Shown piece after piece: positions 34,914 to 44,490 of a stretch of DNA of 64,000 nt. A program made the position numbers and the translations under genes. Each line of letters starts with the position of its first letter. Within the stretch, counting starts at the first letter, position 1. The stretch is taken from contig JALVYU010000031.1 of NCBI GenBank assembly GCA_027022365.1, positions 248,001 through 312,000 of the forward strand. Reading direction: 5' to 3'. The notes beneath the pieces were generated by a model. That model was not told where the DNA came from. It made no database searches and saw only the letters and a program-made list of their open reading frames with translations. Origin of the DNA: Desulfurococcales archaeon (lineage in GTDB: Archaea; Thermoproteota; Thermoprotei_A; Sulfolobales; Desulfurococcaceae).

Positions 34914-36023
34914 ATGAGCTATAGAACAGATAAGGACAAGCTCTTCCAAACCCTAAAGAAGCTGACAGACGTGCCATCGCCATCCGGGTTCGAGGACAAA
35001 ATACGAGAAGTAGTGATCGAGGAGCTGAAGCCCTACGCCGACAAGATATGGGTAGACAGCATGGGAAATGTAATCGCCCTAAAGAAGGGATCCGGGGAAG
35101 GAAAACTGATGCTTGCCGCACACATGGACGAGATCGCGCTCATGGTGAAAGCCATCGATAAGAACGGGTTCATAAGATTCGTACCCATAGGAGGCTGGTC
35201 TCCCAGAATACTCCCAGGCCAGAGAGTCGTAATAGTGACTCTAGACGGTAAGACGATCAGAGGGGTGATCGGTAGCAAGCCTCCGCACATCATGAAGCCC
35301 GAGGAGCAGAACAAGGTCATCCCAATACACGAGCTATTCATAGACATCGGCGTAACGAGTAGAGAGGAAGCCGAGAAGCTCGGAGTAACCATAGGCAGTG
35401 TCATTGTAATGGATAGAGAGACCGTGAGGATAGGGAATGGCGACATAGTTACTGGTAGAGCACTGGACGATAAAATCGGAGTAGCTGTAATGATTGAATC
35501 ATTCAAAGAGCTCGAGAACCCAGCAGTAGATGTTTACGCCGTGGCCACAGTACAGGAAGAAGTGGGGCTAAAGGGAGCAAGGACGGCCGCCTACAGCATT
35601 TCCCCCGACCTAGCAATAGCCCTCGATGTTACAGTAGCCTCGGACATACCAGGTGTACCGGAGGAGGACTACGTGACGAGAGTTGGGAAGGGCCCAGCAA
35701 TCAAGATAATGGATGGTAGAGCGGGGACAGGGCAGATAGTGCCTAAACCAATAAGGGACCTACTGATTAGGACCGCCAAGGAGGATAATATACCGTACCA
35801 GCTCGAAGTACTGCCTGGCGGAACAACCGATGCTGCGGCAATACAGCTGACTAAATCCGGTATTCCTGCCGGCACGGTGAGCATACCGACGAGATATCTG
35901 CACAGCCCCGTAGAGCTACTGAGCCTTGAAGACAGCTTCAATGCGGTTCGATTGATCAACGGGTTCATTAAGAGGCTAAATAAGGACTGGGTAAACAATG
36001 TCCTCAGACGCGAAGTCAAATAA
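34914..36023 (+). CDS. M42 family aminopeptidase
   Basis: The protein of about 369 residues is a TET-type metallo-aminopeptidase. The two-metal site is formed by AAHMDEIALMV near residue 65, GRALDDKIG near 182, VQEEVGLKGARTA near 212, ALDVTVASD near 234 and the histidine in RYLHSPVE near 320. It shortens peptides from the N-terminus in the cytoplasm. The ATG at 34914 follows GGGGTGA; the in-frame GTG at 34902 is part of that site. It complements the M32 carboxypeptidase. Confidence 0.94.
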   Translation: MSYRTDKDKLFQTLKKLTDVPSPSGFEDKIREVVIEELKPYADKIWVDSMGNVIALKKGSGEGKLMLAAHMDEIALMVKAIDKNGFIRFVPIGGWSPRILPGQRVVIVTLDGKTIRGVIGSKPPHIMKPEEQNKVIPIHELFIDIGVTSREEAEKLGVTIGSVIVMDRETVRIGNGDIVTGRALDDKIGVAVMIESFKELENPAVDVYAVATVQEEVGLKGARTAAYSISPDLAIALDVTVASDIPGVPEEDYVTRVGKGPAIKIMDGRAGTGQIVPKPIRDLLIRTAKEDNIPYQLEVLPGGTTDAAAIQLTKSGIPAGTVSIPTRYLHSPVELLSLEDSFNAVRLINGFIKRLNKDWVNNVLRREVK

Positions 36024-36071
36024 TGTTTTTATAGCACATTATATGCCCCTATCTATAAATGGTAAACAATC

Positions 36072-37394
36072 TTGGAGAAAAACACTAGACACAGGATAGT
36101 GCTCGTATCACTCATTATGGCTGGTCTAGTAATAAGGTCTATTCTAGCCCCATATACTACCGGGAGCGATATAGCCCAGTTCGCCGGCTTCGCGGATACC
36201 TTCCTGAGACACGGCATTTGCTTCTACAAGTATAGCGGCTCTGCCTCCTTCATCGCCGAAAACTGGCCATACGATTGGCCCTACGTATATGGTCCGCCAC
36301 TCATATTGTTTCTTGGATTGCTCCGATTATTCGTTCATGATAAAGTGATCCACTACTATGACACATTAGGCCATTATTACGTCTACGTACCAGTGAATTG
36401 GATCGTAGCTTGCAAGGCATTATTCATACTATTCGATACCCTGTCGGCGATCATGGTATATCTGATAATAAAGAGGATTACGGGTCGTGCCAGTAAGGCG
36501 CTGCTCGGCATGACTGTATACTACTTCAACCCAATGACAATCTATGTATCATCCATATATGGGATGTTCGACCCAATAGCATTCTTCTTCCTGCTAGCAT
36601 CACTATACTTCATAATCAACAACAAGAGAATTCTGGGCGCTCTTTCAATGGGGTTATCGCTGGTAATTAAGCAAACAATGTTATTTCCGACAATCTATTA
36701 TTTGTTGTATACTCTCCGGAGCGACGGTATAAAGAGATCCATTAGGGATGCTGTACTAATAGTCCTTCCCGGAATAGTTTTCATGGTTCCTTTCATGCTT
36801 TGCCCTAGATCGATGGATGTTTTTCTAGAGGATCTAAAGATGGTCAGTAACCCGTCATATACTTATCCTATATCATATAGCTTTAACGGATTTTCGAGCC
36901 TAGCCACCTACCTTAACAGCATAAGCGGTTCAAACACATTATGGGTTATAAAATACTGGTTCGTTCCAGCACTATTACTGACGATAGTTTATGTTTTCGT
37001 GCTCGCGAGAAAAGGAGGTGATCCGCTGTTATCTATTGTCATAGGATATCTGGTCTACATCGCTACCTATTGGAGGATTAATGCACAGTACTTATTGCCT
37101 GCTATAGGGCTCCTGGCTGTAGCGTTTTTTCACCCCCTAATAACTGGTAGGGCAAGAATAGCTGTAGCGGCATCCATATTCCTCATCGGATTCTGGCCCA
37201 TAATGTTCCCGACGAGCTGGTGGGCACACGTACATATAAGGAGCCCCAATATGTTAATCTGGAGGCTTCTAGACTTCTTCAGCTTGATGGTGTTTGATCG
37301 CCTATACTATGTCTGCTACAGTATACTATTGACATTAACACTTTATGTTACCATAATCACATTAATATCTAGAATACATAGAAGAATAATATAG
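36072..37394 (+). CDS. Membrane glycosyltransferase-like protein
   Basis: The 440-residue protein has about ten membrane helices. The first external loop holds the acidic GSDIAQFAGFAD and a Trp/Tyr-rich segment (ENWPYDWPYVYGPPLILFL), which resembles polyprenyl-phosphate-sugar-dependent mannosyl- or glucosyltransferases of the GT-C type. TTG is the start, with GGTAAAC upstream and a TATA element (tctataaatg) just before that. The donor and acceptor are unknown. It could act in surface glycan or N-glycan assembly. Confidence 0.72.
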   Translation: MEKNTRHRIVLVSLIMAGLVIRSILAPYTTGSDIAQFAGFADTFLRHGICFYKYSGSASFIAENWPYDWPYVYGPPLILFLGLLRLFVHDKVIHYYDTLGHYYVYVPVNWIVACKALFILFDTLSAIMVYLIIKRITGRASKALLGMTVYYFNPMTIYVSSIYGMFDPIAFFFLLASLYFIINNKRILGALSMGLSLVIKQTMLFPTIYYLLYTLRSDGIKRSIRDAVLIVLPGIVFMVPFMLCPRSMDVFLEDLKMVSNPSYTYPISYSFNGFSSLATYLNSISGSNTLWVIKYWFVPALLLTIVYVFVLARKGGDPLLSIVIGYLVYIATYWRINAQYLLPAIGLLAVAFFHPLITGRARIAVAASIFLIGFWPIMFPTSWWAHVHIRSPNMLIWRLLDFFSLMVFDRLYYVCYSILLTLTLYVTIITLISRIHRRII

Positions 37395-37415
37395 GTCATC
37401 GCCTGACCGTAACCG

Positions 37416-38693
37416 GTGGTGCAACTCTTGTCAACACACTCTCTCAGGAAGATCATAGAAGACACGTTGATGCAAATGATATCTTCAGGAGGCGCTATGG
37501 CAGGTATTGCTGGACTATTGTGGGGTCTGAGAGAACAAGTATTTGTCGAAACAGTAACAGGGGGGGCACCACTCATTACTGATGGCATCTATATAGGTGT
37601 TGACCCGATAAAGCTATCGTCTTTGAACATAGATGTGAGGGCCCGCCTACTTTATCATGTCGGTCTACACATGCTGGATGGTGATCCCCCGATTATCTAT
37701 GGACGTGGAATATATAGCGGGCTGGCCGAGGCAGTGATAGATCCCTATCTCAGATACGGAGAAGTGGAGGAGCTTGTCGATTACTTTGTCAAAAAGATCA
37801 GAAAAGAAACGGGTCTGCTAGTCTATACCGACGAGTTTGACCCATACCTTGAAGACCCGGGCATACTCTATGGTGTACTTAAATCGCTTTGTCTTAGGAA
37901 CAAGGTTGATCCGAACACTATTTTCGATTTGGAACGACACGTTGTCCCGCCCGGAAGTATATCGGGGAAAGGCCTTGACGGCAAAACGAAGAATCCGCCG
38001 GAAAAACCATATATTGTCGCTGTGAACATGTCGAGGCGTATGGTGTCTGATCTAAGAAGGAACGCCGATACGCAATCCTTGTTTCTCGTCGAGAACCTTC
38101 CATCAATGAGAAGGCCTAAGAAGACATGGGTCGAAAGGATCAGAGATATAGTATCGAGTCTTTCAGGCGAGAAGGCAAGCTTGATACTAGTTATTGATCT
38201 TCCGGGCGTTACCGATGAAGAAGCAGAGATATTCACGGGTACCATAAAGGTCGCGGTCGGTGAAGCAGGCTATAATCTCGATATTGTTAGAACCATGTGT
38301 GTAGCAGATACGCTATGTACATCATACATCGGCCTAACGCCCAGGTATAAGGAGATAAATGAGAAATGCCGAAGATCCGGAGAAACTCTGATGACGGAGC
38401 CTATGAGACTTGTAAAATCTATGACTTTCGAAGCAGCCATAATATTTACTGACGGCTACTGGGGAGACGAGTACGAGGAAGAGCTGCTCAAGGACGCTAA
38501 AAGCGTATGTACTAAGTTCAGAAAACCAGTAAAGAAAGGATTCTTCTTCAAGAGAGTTCTTCCCCGTACAGTAGACACACTCGTTTTAACGACAGGGCTG
38601 GAACCCGGGGGATTAAAGGATGCTGGCTGGGAAATACTGTTTTTCTATGAAGGCATGTATAATGGGCTGAGAGAAGTATTCATCAAACGCTAA
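37416..38693 (+). CDS. DUF2201-like protein with vWA-like C-terminal domain
   Basis: The 425-residue soluble protein begins with a helical domain whose ARLLYHVGLHMLDG resembles the metallopeptidase-like helix of DUF2201 proteins, with only part of the HExxH motif left. The last 160 residues form a vWA-like alpha/beta fold with a degenerate metal site (VIDLPGVTD in place of DxSxS). It could be a partner of an AAA+ ATPase such as the MoxR protein encoded 30 kb away, but no ATPase is adjacent. GTG at 37416 or TTG at 37428 (after GGTGGTG) is the start. Confidence 0.62.
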   Translation: MVQLLSTHSLRKIIEDTLMQMISSGGAMAGIAGLLWGLREQVFVETVTGGAPLITDGIYIGVDPIKLSSLNIDVRARLLYHVGLHMLDGDPPIIYGRGIYSGLAEAVIDPYLRYGEVEELVDYFVKKIRKETGLLVYTDEFDPYLEDPGILYGVLKSLCLRNKVDPNTIFDLERHVVPPGSISGKGLDGKTKNPPEKPYIVAVNMSRRMVSDLRRNADTQSLFLVENLPSMRRPKKTWVERIRDIVSSLSGEKASLILVIDLPGVTDEEAEIFTGTIKVAVGEAGYNLDIVRTMCVADTLCTSYIGLTPRYKEINEKCRRSGETLMTEPMRLVKSMTFEAAIIFTDGYWGDEYEEELLKDAKSVCTKFRKPVKKGFFFKRVLPRTVDTLVLTTGLEPGGLKDAGWEILFFYEGMYNGLREVFIKR

Positions 38694-38790
38694 CAGACTA
38701 CATATTTCTTTGTTGAACGTGCAGTAATATTAATTCGATACATTCAGACTGTATAATCTAGTATAGATAATCTATACATGGGTGGAGATC

Positions 38791-39495
38791 TTGATTAAGG
38801 CTGTAACATTTGATGTATGGAATACTCTCCTAAGACTAGATGTCATGAGAGAACGGATGGCCGAGGGAATAGCCGAGGTCGTTGGTCGAGATCCCCTTGA
38901 GATGAGGCTCGTCGTCGAGGAACTAGTACGCGATATAAAGGCTAAAAGGCAGAGGCTCGAGGTAACAGATCCTCTTGAAGCCTCTTGGGAACTGCTTGCC
39001 GAAAGACTAGAGTGTAGAATTAATGATATTAAGAACGGGGTTGCTAGGGGGCTGCTTAGAGTCCTTGAGGATCCCGAGCCCCTCTTGTTCTCGGATACGC
39101 TGGGCGTTATTAGGTCTCTAAGGGATGATATGGAGAAACTAGCGGTAATAGGCAATGTACTCCTATGGCCCGGAAGCTATACTAGAGTCATACTTGAGAG
39201 GCTCGGTATAGCTGAGTACATGGACCTGATTGTATTCGCGGACGAGGCGGGAGCCATGAAGCCTGACAGAAGGCTATTCTTGAATGTTTTAAAACAACTT
39301 GGGATAGAGCCGTCCGAGGCAATACATGTTGGTGACGGGATAATAGAGGATCTAGGCGGAGCACTATCTTCCGGGATGAAAGCAGCTATAATAAGACCAG
39401 AAACCGGAAGAACCACGGTAATTAAGGAACTAGGTATAGCGATCATACCGAACATAGGCTTTCTCCCGGAGGCCATCTACATGCTTAATAGATAA
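38791..39495 (+). CDS. HAD-superfamily hydrolase with altered motif I
   Basis: The protein of about 234 residues has the HAD core with a four-helix cap. Motif I is FDVWNTLL, so the nucleophile Asp is present, but the second Asp of the phosphatase DxD pattern is Trp. Lys in MKPDRRLF and the acidic motif HVGDGIIEDLGGA are intact. Loss of the acid/base Asp is known in haloacid dehalogenase-like members and makes a simple phosphatase less certain. TTG at 38791 follows GGTGGAG. Confidence 0.85.
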   Translation: MIKAVTFDVWNTLLRLDVMRERMAEGIAEVVGRDPLEMRLVVEELVRDIKAKRQRLEVTDPLEASWELLAERLECRINDIKNGVARGLLRVLEDPEPLLFSDTLGVIRSLRDDMEKLAVIGNVLLWPGSYTRVILERLGIAEYMDLIVFADEAGAMKPDRRLFLNVLKQLGIEPSEAIHVGDGIIEDLGGALSSGMKAAIIRPETGRTTVIKELGIAIIPNIGFLPEAIYMLNR

Positions 39496-39564
39496 AGGAC
39501 AAGCCGTACCCGGCAACTACCAATAACTCGGTTCTCAGTCTTAATTTATGTATGGGTGAATAAC

Positions 39565-39915
39565 GTGCAACCACTGATTAAATCCTATAGTTTCGGAAAA
39601 ATCATCATAGACGGTGAGGTATATACACATGATATAATCATACTTCCTGATAGAATAATTGATAATTGGTGGAGGAAAGAAGGCCATTATCTCCAACTCG
39701 ACGATCTAAAGGATATAGGGGAGATCATAGCCGATGCGGCCGTTATAGGGACTGGATACTATGGACTAATGCGTGTCGACAAGGAAGTGATCGAGTACTT
39801 CAAGGAGAAGGGCATGGAGGTATACGTGGCTGAGACGAGGAAAGCCGTTGAGAAATACAATGAGCTTGTCAAGAAGGGTAAGAAGGTGATCGGATTATTC
39901 CACTTGACCTGCTAG
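39565..39915 (+). CDS. Mth938-like domain protein
   Basis: The protein of about 116 residues matches the Mth938/NDUFAF3 fold. It has KIIIDGEVYTHDIIILPD at the start, then VIGTGYYGLMRVDKEVIEYF and VAETRKAVEKYNELVKKGK. It is a small single-domain family that occurs in archaea and as a complex I assembly factor in mitochondria; its archaeal function is unknown. GTG at 39565 follows GGTGA; an in-frame GTG at 39556 overlaps that site. Its stop overlaps the convergent acetyltransferase gene. Confidence 0.85.
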   Translation: MQPLIKSYSFGKIIIDGEVYTHDIIILPDRIIDNWWRKEGHYLQLDDLKDIGEIIADAAVIGTGYYGLMRVDKEVIEYFKEKGMEVYVAETRKAVEKYNELVKKGKKVIGLFHLTC

Positions 39916-40856
39916 TTTCCGCCCAAGCTCACTATCATATAGTTTAGCGTTTTTGGTAATTGCTCAATACTATATTCTATATTGATATATCTCCGCAATA
40001 TCTTGAACCCGCACCTCATATAGTAGTCGACAACCTCAGGGTAAGCGTCGAGATAAACTATTTCTAGTCCCGCCTCCCTAAGCTTCCTTAGTGCTTCGGC
40101 GAGTAATTTCCGGCCTATCCCCATGCCATGGTACTTCTTCTTAACAGCTAAAGTATAAATATAGCCCGCCTTGACGCCTATTCCTCTAGTCATAAAATCT
40201 ACGTATCCTACGGGCTCGCCGTCCAGCATGGCTATGAGGGCCCTGATCCTCCCTGACCTATACATCTTCGCTACGTCAGCCGGACTGATCGGTGTGAACC
40301 ATGGATACAGCGAGAAAGCATCATTATAAATACTGGCCACAGCCTCCTCTAAGCCAGGCCTATAATCTATTATCTCAACAACGGGTTCTCCACCGATCCT
40401 AATTCTTCTCGGGGCTAACATAATATATGTAGAGTAAATACTGCGCCCAACACCGAGTATTTCCTGGACAGCGCGGTGGAGAATACCGTATTCTGGCCCG
40501 GCGAATACCTGGACAATATATGAGTCTTTCTCTAAACCTTTTAGCCTAGTCCATGAGAGCATTATTTCGAGTACATCGATGAATAAACCCCTGGGGAGAC
40601 GGGGATCAATATATGGGTTTATTCTAATCCTTCCGTTTCTCCACCATATAAATGCGAATCCGGCGGGCCTACCCATAACATATAGCGTTATGAATTTATC
40701 CGGCTCGAACCACGAGGCGTCAAACCATTGTCTTATCATCTCGTCGCCACTCATATCCTCAGCTATCCACGGTATATCATACGATGTAGCCTCACGGTAT
40801 ATCTCTGCCAATAAATCGATCCTCCACGGCCTACTAGTATCCGTCAACACGATCAA
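39912..40856 (-). CDS. GNAT N-acetyltransferase, two-domain type
   Basis: The 314-residue protein has a clear C-terminal GNAT domain with the acetyl-CoA loop KYHGMGIGRKLLAEAL near residue 245. The N-terminal half probably holds a second, degenerate GNAT domain, as in mycothiol-synthase-like proteins. The substrate is unknown. TTG is the start, with GGTGAG upstream. It is convergent with the Mth938-like gene and divergent from the RNA methyltransferase. Confidence 0.85.
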   Translation of the reverse strand: MIVLTDTSRPWRIDLLAEIYREATSYDIPWIAEDMSGDEMIRQWFDASWFEPDKFITLYVMGRPAGFAFIWWRNGRIRINPYIDPRLPRGLFIDVLEIMLSWTRLKGLEKDSYIVQVFAGPEYGILHRAVQEILGVGRSIYSTYIMLAPRRIRIGGEPVVEIIDYRPGLEEAVASIYNDAFSLYPWFTPISPADVAKMYRSGRIRALIAMLDGEPVGYVDFMTRGIGVKAGYIYTLAVKKKYHGMGIGRKLLAEALRKLREAGLEIVYLDAYPEVVDYYMRCGFKILRRYINIEYSIEQLPKTLNYMIVSLGGN

Positions 40857-40982
40857 ATAGTCTCACCCCCTTCACAATTATTGATCACTATCCATGCACT
40901 CGAACAGGACAGTCTTGCCTTTACCATAATACAATAATATAATAACAATACGCCATAATTTATTACTCTGAAAAACATTATC

Positions 40983-42026
40983 TTGAGGCCATCCACCGAT
41001 ATGAGGAAAACAATCAGCGTTGACGAGATAATAAGAGACATATATGTGTCGCCGAGCAAACCAGCCATCAGGCTAGCAAGAAAGTACGGGTACCTCCCCT
41101 ACATGGTTGAACGATACATACGTATTATAGGCCTCAGAGAGACCACTAAGCTCCTGGAGGCTTTCGAGAAACCCCTCGCGCCCGTAATAAGGACAAACAC
41201 AGTCCTTATTGAGCCGGAGAAGCTGACGAAAAAACTGGAAAGCCTTGGCTTCAATCTAGAACCTATAGCCTGGCTCCCCTACGCATTCAGAGTCGTGAGG
41301 GCGCCAAGATCACCTAGTATCGGTAGTACACACGAGTATTTGAAGGGGCTGTATTATGTCCATAGGGATGCAGCCGCACTACTTCCCCCGGTTCTCTTGA
41401 TCGACGACCGCTACGAAGGCGATGCTCTCGATATGTGTGCGGCACCCGGCGGGAAGGCTACACATTTAGCCCAGCTACTATATGGGCGGGGAAGGGTTAT
41501 CGCTAACGATCTTGTGCTCTACAGGATAAAGTCGCTTATAGGCCACGTCATGAGGATGAGGCTAGACAATGTCGATGTGACATGGGCAGACGCCCGTAAA
41601 CTCCCCAGTATAATGAAAAGAAGATTCAAGAGAATACTCCTCGATGCACCATGTAGTGGGGAAGGAACGATAATGTTTGACCCCGGCAGGAAGACCAGGA
41701 CGACGATTAACGATTTAGCTGTGATCGTTAAGCGTGAAATAGAGCTCCTCAATGCAGCCCTAGATATGCTTGAGCCCGGCGGCATCCTTGCCTACTCCAC
41801 ATGTAGTATAGCTCCGGAGGAAAACGAGTATGTGATCTACAGGCTGATGATGATAAGGGATGACTTTGAAATAGTTGAACCGCGCAACAAATTATTTGAA
41901 TGGTCTACATGGCTTACCAGTTATAAGGACATGGATTACCCGGACGACTACATGAAATGTGTGAGGATATGGCCACACAGACACGGAATGATAGGATTCA
42001 CAGTCTGCCTGCTAAGGAAGACCTAG
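40983..42026 (+). CDS. NOL1/NOP2/Sun family RNA m5C methyltransferase
   Basis: The 347-residue protein methylates C5 of cytosine in RNA. It has both catalytic cysteine motifs, DAPCSGEGTIMFDPGRKT near residue 222 and AYSTCSIAPEENE near 269, and the SAM motif ALDMCAAPGGKATHLAQLL near 150. The N-terminal 140 residues form the usual RNA-binding extension. The start is TTG at 40983, close to where a TATA box near 40956 would place the transcript start, or ATG at 41001. It converges on a PUA-domain gene, also RNA-related. Confidence 0.93.
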   Translation: MRPSTDMRKTISVDEIIRDIYVSPSKPAIRLARKYGYLPYMVERYIRIIGLRETTKLLEAFEKPLAPVIRTNTVLIEPEKLTKKLESLGFNLEPIAWLPYAFRVVRAPRSPSIGSTHEYLKGLYYVHRDAAALLPPVLLIDDRYEGDALDMCAAPGGKATHLAQLLYGRGRVIANDLVLYRIKSLIGHVMRMRLDNVDVTWADARKLPSIMKRRFKRILLDAPCSGEGTIMFDPGRKTRTTINDLAVIVKREIELLNAALDMLEPGGILAYSTCSIAPEENEYVIYRLMMIRDDFEIVEPRNKLFEWSTWLTSYKDMDYPDDYMKCVRIWPHRHGMIGFTVCLLRKT

Positions 42027-42571
42027 CCTAGAGCTCTGAGGAACAAGCCTAGATCGTAGATGTTCCTATAAATCCTCTTCCGTGGATCCCATCGTACGAC
42101 CCCGATTACTCTATAATCACTACTATCGATAACAGCCAATGGATGCTTCTTTGGCCCATAGACTTTCTGTACGCTCACAGGGAGTAGATCATTACCGTAA
42201 AGGAAAGCCTTGACGCCTTTATCCCGGGCTATCACGGCCGCTCTGAACCCGTGCTCCATATATATTTCCTCGTAAAGCACTGGTGATAGGTAGGGATAAT
42301 CATCTATGATAAGTCCTACCCAGCGCCCGCTATAGAGTGTTGTAGCTGGATAAGTATTTCTCCCTTCATGAATGATGCATGTTTTACCGAGGCAAGTCAC
42401 CATGAGGCTATTGCCGATATAGTTGCTTGGATAGGCTCTCAGTGATTTACGAACATAGTTTTTCAGAATGAAGAGATGCCTTCTCGCTAATCTCTTCGAT
42501 TCATAGGTTATTTTTTGTTCTATACCTTGTTTTCTGTACTTCATGGTTTTTACCTGGTTATTCTTATACAT
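42023..42571 (-). CDS. PUA-domain, NIP7-like RNA-binding protein
   Basis: The 182-residue protein ends in a likely PUA domain. AVIARDKGVKAFLYGNDLLP and the following VIDSSDYRVIGVVRWD match the spacing and residues of NIP7-type proteins of ribosome assembly. The N-terminal 100 residues are basic and less clear. ATG at 42571 or at 42544 (after GGTAAAAACC) could be the start. Overlap of its end with the m5C methyltransferase gene fits a joint role in RNA modification. Confidence 0.65.
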   Translation of the reverse strand: MYKNNQVKTMKYRKQGIEQKITYESKRLARRHLFILKNYVRKSLRAYPSNYIGNSLMVTCLGKTCIIHEGRNTYPATTLYSGRWVGLIIDDYPYLSPVLYEEIYMEHGFRAAVIARDKGVKAFLYGNDLLPVSVQKVYGPKKHPLAVIDSSDYRVIGVVRWDPRKRIYRNIYDLGLFLRALG

Positions 42572-42758
42572 ATCTATGTTTTACCCTATATGCGTAGATA
42601 TTTACGATCATATATTTGTCGTCGGTTATTATATAGATGTAAATGTAGATTGTATCCCACTATTTCTACCATAATATTTTATAGTTCCTCATGACACTAC
42701 GTTATCACGAAGTAATTAACACTTTATAATCAATAATAACTCGTTCATGGTGAATAAT

Positions 42759-43826
42759 TTGAGGTTTACCTGGATGTGTAAAGAGCCCGAGAACGTGCCG
42801 GGCCGTTCTAAGACAAAGATATCCATCATTGGCGCAGGCCCGGCCGGACTAGCTGCTGCAGGCTTTCTCGCCTGTAAGGGCTACAGTATAACCATGTATG
42901 ATAAGCAGCCTCTAGCGGGAGGCCTAATGGTCTTCGCAATACCCAAGATAAGGATAAGGGATGAGACAGTATTTGTTGGTGTCGACGAGCTCCGCGACAA
43001 GTTTGGCATAGAGTTTAAGCTCGCCACGAAAGTATTCGCGGATCCGACGCCCAGGAAGGATGAAGGAGAAGAACTAGTCAAGGAGAACTTGCCCCTCAAG
43101 GAGATAATTGAGAAAAGCGACGCCGTAATGATAACAACGGGTACGTGGAGGAGTAGAAGACTAGGTCTACCCGGCGAAGACGGGCCCGGAGTGCTGAGCG
43201 CTCTCGATTTCCTATACGCGATAAGACTCTACGAGAAAGGATTGACAAGCCACAAGCCCAGAATAGGTAGACGTGTAGTAGTAATAGGAGCTGGCCTCAG
43301 CGCCGTGGACGCTGCAATGGAGGCGTGGGACAGGGGTGCACAAGAAGTAATCATCGCCTATAGGAGAACGATCAAGCAGGCCCCGGCAGGAGTCTACGAG
43401 ATAAACCAGCTGATCAGGAAGGGCATAAAATGGATCGAGCTGGCAAGCCCCCTTGAGATAATACGTGAGAATGGCGTGGTGAAAGCAATAAAGCTCCAGA
43501 GGATGAGGCTCGGAGAACCGGATGCAAGTGGAAGGCCAAGGCCAATACCAATACCGGGGAGCGAGTTCACCCTTGAGGCAGATACCGTGATCCTAGCGGT
43601 GGGCGAGCTCGCGACACCACCGTTTGAGAAGGAGAATCTCGGCATAACTGTTGATAGGAAAGGGAGGATACAAGTCGATCAGTACTATAGGACCACGAAC
43701 CCGAAGGTATGGGCAGCTGGAGATGTTGTCACGGGGCCTAGCTTCATCGGCAATGCTGTGAAGACCGCCTTATATGCTGCGAAGGCCATGCATATCCACT
43801 TAAGTGGGAAGAAATTACTGTATTAG
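42759..43826 (+). CDS. GltD-like FAD/NAD(P)-dependent oxidoreductase
   Basis: The protein of about 355 residues has an FAD-binding motif IIGAGPAGLAAAGFLA near residue 27 with the downstream DKQPLAGGLMVFAIP, an NAD(P)-binding motif VVVIGAGLSAVDAAMEAWD near residue 175, and the C-terminal AAGDVVTGPSFIGNAVKTA that closes on FAD. This is the fold of the glutamate synthase small subunit and SudA-like enzymes, but the N-terminal iron-sulfur domain is almost absent (one Cys). TTG at 42759 follows GGTGA. A four-cluster ferredoxin gene follows after 104 bases and could supply the missing clusters. Confidence 0.88.
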   Translation: MRFTWMCKEPENVPGRSKTKISIIGAGPAGLAAAGFLACKGYSITMYDKQPLAGGLMVFAIPKIRIRDETVFVGVDELRDKFGIEFKLATKVFADPTPRKDEGEELVKENLPLKEIIEKSDAVMITTGTWRSRRLGLPGEDGPGVLSALDFLYAIRLYEKGLTSHKPRIGRRVVVIGAGLSAVDAAMEAWDRGAQEVIIAYRRTIKQAPAGVYEINQLIRKGIKWIELASPLEIIRENGVVKAIKLQRMRLGEPDASGRPRPIPIPGSEFTLEADTVILAVGELATPPFEKENLGITVDRKGRIQVDQYYRTTNPKVWAAGDVVTGPSFIGNAVKTALYAAKAMHIHLSGKKLLY

Positions 43827-43930
43827 TACTTGTTTTTGACCAGGTTTACAATACATTAGAATCTGTATGTTACAAAATAAGTATATAATACGTAATAAAC
43901 AAAGTTCAAAACCTGGGATGGAGGAGAACC

Positions 43931-44449
43931 GTGATGGCGGAAGAAGGGGTTAAGGGGAGGAACACTTTCCTAAGGTATATTGATCTCGATAAGTGCATGG
44001 GATGCTACACCTGCCAGGCCGTTTGTGACTTCATACATGATGGGAAACCCTATATAATCGTCTACGAGACGAGCATCGGGCTGAAAACACCTATCTCTTG
44101 TATGCACTGTAGCCGTGCTCCATGTGTAGAGGTATGCCCGACAGGGGCCATGACGCGGGATGAGAGCGGCGCGGTCTATGTTGATACAATGAAATGCATT
44201 GGCTGTATGGCTTGCCTATATGCCTGTCCTTTTGGGATACCGGAGCTAGACCCTGAGCTGAGAGTTGCGACAAAATGTGATCTCTGTAGGCCGTTGAGGA
44301 AGCAGGGCCTAGACCCCGCTTGCTACGCGATGTGCCCAGCCGAGGCAATAATCTACGGCGAGACGAAAGAGGTAGCAGACAAGATTAAAAGGAGGAAAGC
44401 TGAGCAGCTCGTCCGTGCCAAGATGCTGGACTATTTTCCCAGTGCATAA
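43931..44449 (+). CDS. Four-cluster ferredoxin, DmsB/HycB type
   Basis: The 172-residue protein has sixteen cysteines in four groups: CMGCYTCQAVC, CMHCSRAPCVEVCP, CIGCMACLYACP, and CDLC with CYAMCP. They would hold four [4Fe-4S] clusters. Such proteins pass electrons between a catalytic subunit and a partner. It lies between the GltD-like gene and the hydrogenase operon, 42 bases before the first hydrogenase gene, and could link NAD(P)H or ferredoxin pools to the complex. GTG at 43931 or the next ATG is the start, after GGAGGAG. Confidence 0.93.
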   Translation: MMAEEGVKGRNTFLRYIDLDKCMGCYTCQAVCDFIHDGKPYIIVYETSIGLKTPISCMHCSRAPCVEVCPTGAMTRDESGAVYVDTMKCIGCMACLYACPFGIPELDPELRVATKCDLCRPLRKQGLDPACYAMCPAEAIIYGETKEVADKIKRRKAEQLVRAKMLDYFPSA

Positions 44450-44490
44450 TACTTATTGTTTTCAGCCTATGAGGCCAACCGGGATCAACG

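Noticed and set aside
38772-39155. Reverse-strand frame of 127 residues, Ser/Leu-rich
   Set aside because: It mirrors the HAD-family gene; the composition is typical of an antisense shadow.
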